Shown: in pieces, positions 22,881 through 22,929 of the stretch
How the letters are laid out: each line of letters begins with the position of its first letter
How positions within the stretch are numbered: the first letter of the stretch is position 1
Assembly (NCBI GenBank): GCA_021806345.1
Contig: JAJZXP010000215.1
Location: 1 to 22,929, forward strand
Direction: 5' to 3'
Source of the DNA: Thermoplasmata archaeon
GTDB lineage: Archaea > Thermoplasmatota > Thermoplasmata > Thermoplasmatales > Thermoplasmataceae
DNA: 22,929 nucleotides
Translations under genes and position numbers: made by a program
The notes under the pieces: generated by a model
Seen by the model: the letters and a program-made list of their open reading frames with translations, nothing else
What the model was told of the DNA's origin: nothing
Database searches by the model: none

Positions 22881-22929
22881 TGCTTTCCTGATATGTACCT
22901 ACATAATTAGTTTTTTTATGAGTGTTGCA

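Overview
This window looks chromosomal and archaeal, most likely from a Thermoplasmatales-type acidophile or moderate thermophile (Thermoplasma/Ferroplasma/Cuniculiplasma-like). The evidence is an archaeal tRNA-Val, AT-rich DNA, TATA boxes centred about 25 bases from the start codon (leaderless mRNAs) for most first genes, good Shine-Dalgarno sites mainly for downstream operon genes, several TTG starts, and a protein set typical of that order: a BadF-type sugar kinase, aldo/keto reductases, MFS sugar/phosphate-type porters and an AqpM-like aquaporin. Names are judged from motifs only; no database was searched.

1-7300, all leftward: a BadF/BadG-family kinase (possibly 2-keto-3-deoxygluconate kinase) behind an MFS symporter; a badly decayed gene remnant (about 2948-3576); then aldo/keto reductase, L-lysine 6-aminotransferase and a second aldo/keto reductase. 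The aminotransferase makes a semialdehyde from lysine, and two oxidoreductases flank it, so local lysine or semialdehyde metabolism is a reasonable guess. A clear inverted repeat plus a half-site two helical turns away lies upstream of the aminotransferase.

7300-10700, leftward: a four-gene unit (ABC ATPase, ABC-2 permease, six-TM membrane protein, small winged-helix regulator) with overlapping or abutting genes and TTG starts, followed by a YgjP-type zinc metalloprotein. The unit's TATA box sits inside a palindrome, which suggests autoregulation by the encoded winged-helix protein.

10880-18490, ordinary metabolic genes: alpha/beta hydrolase, an MFS porter (rightward) convergent with a glycerophosphodiester phosphodiesterase, a cytosolic M13 metallopeptidase, an AqpM-like aquaporin, a DUF2283 protein and a GNAT acetyltransferase.

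18487-20110, leftward: an NRAMP-related divalent-metal transporter with an altered metal site, and a tightly linked 68-residue single-TM protein.

20110-22806 is the accessory part of the window. It holds a small ribbon-helix-helix-like gene broken by one extra CA unit, a GC-rich cluster of mini-hairpins upstream of it, a winged-helix protein with repeats around its promoter, an irregular tRNA-like gene, an RHH-like/zinc-ribbon gene pair and a truncated AbrB-type gene, ending at an intact tRNA-Val(GAC). I read it as the remains of an integrated plasmid or virus. It is the best place to look for something undescribed, although no complete defence or mobile system can be demonstrated.
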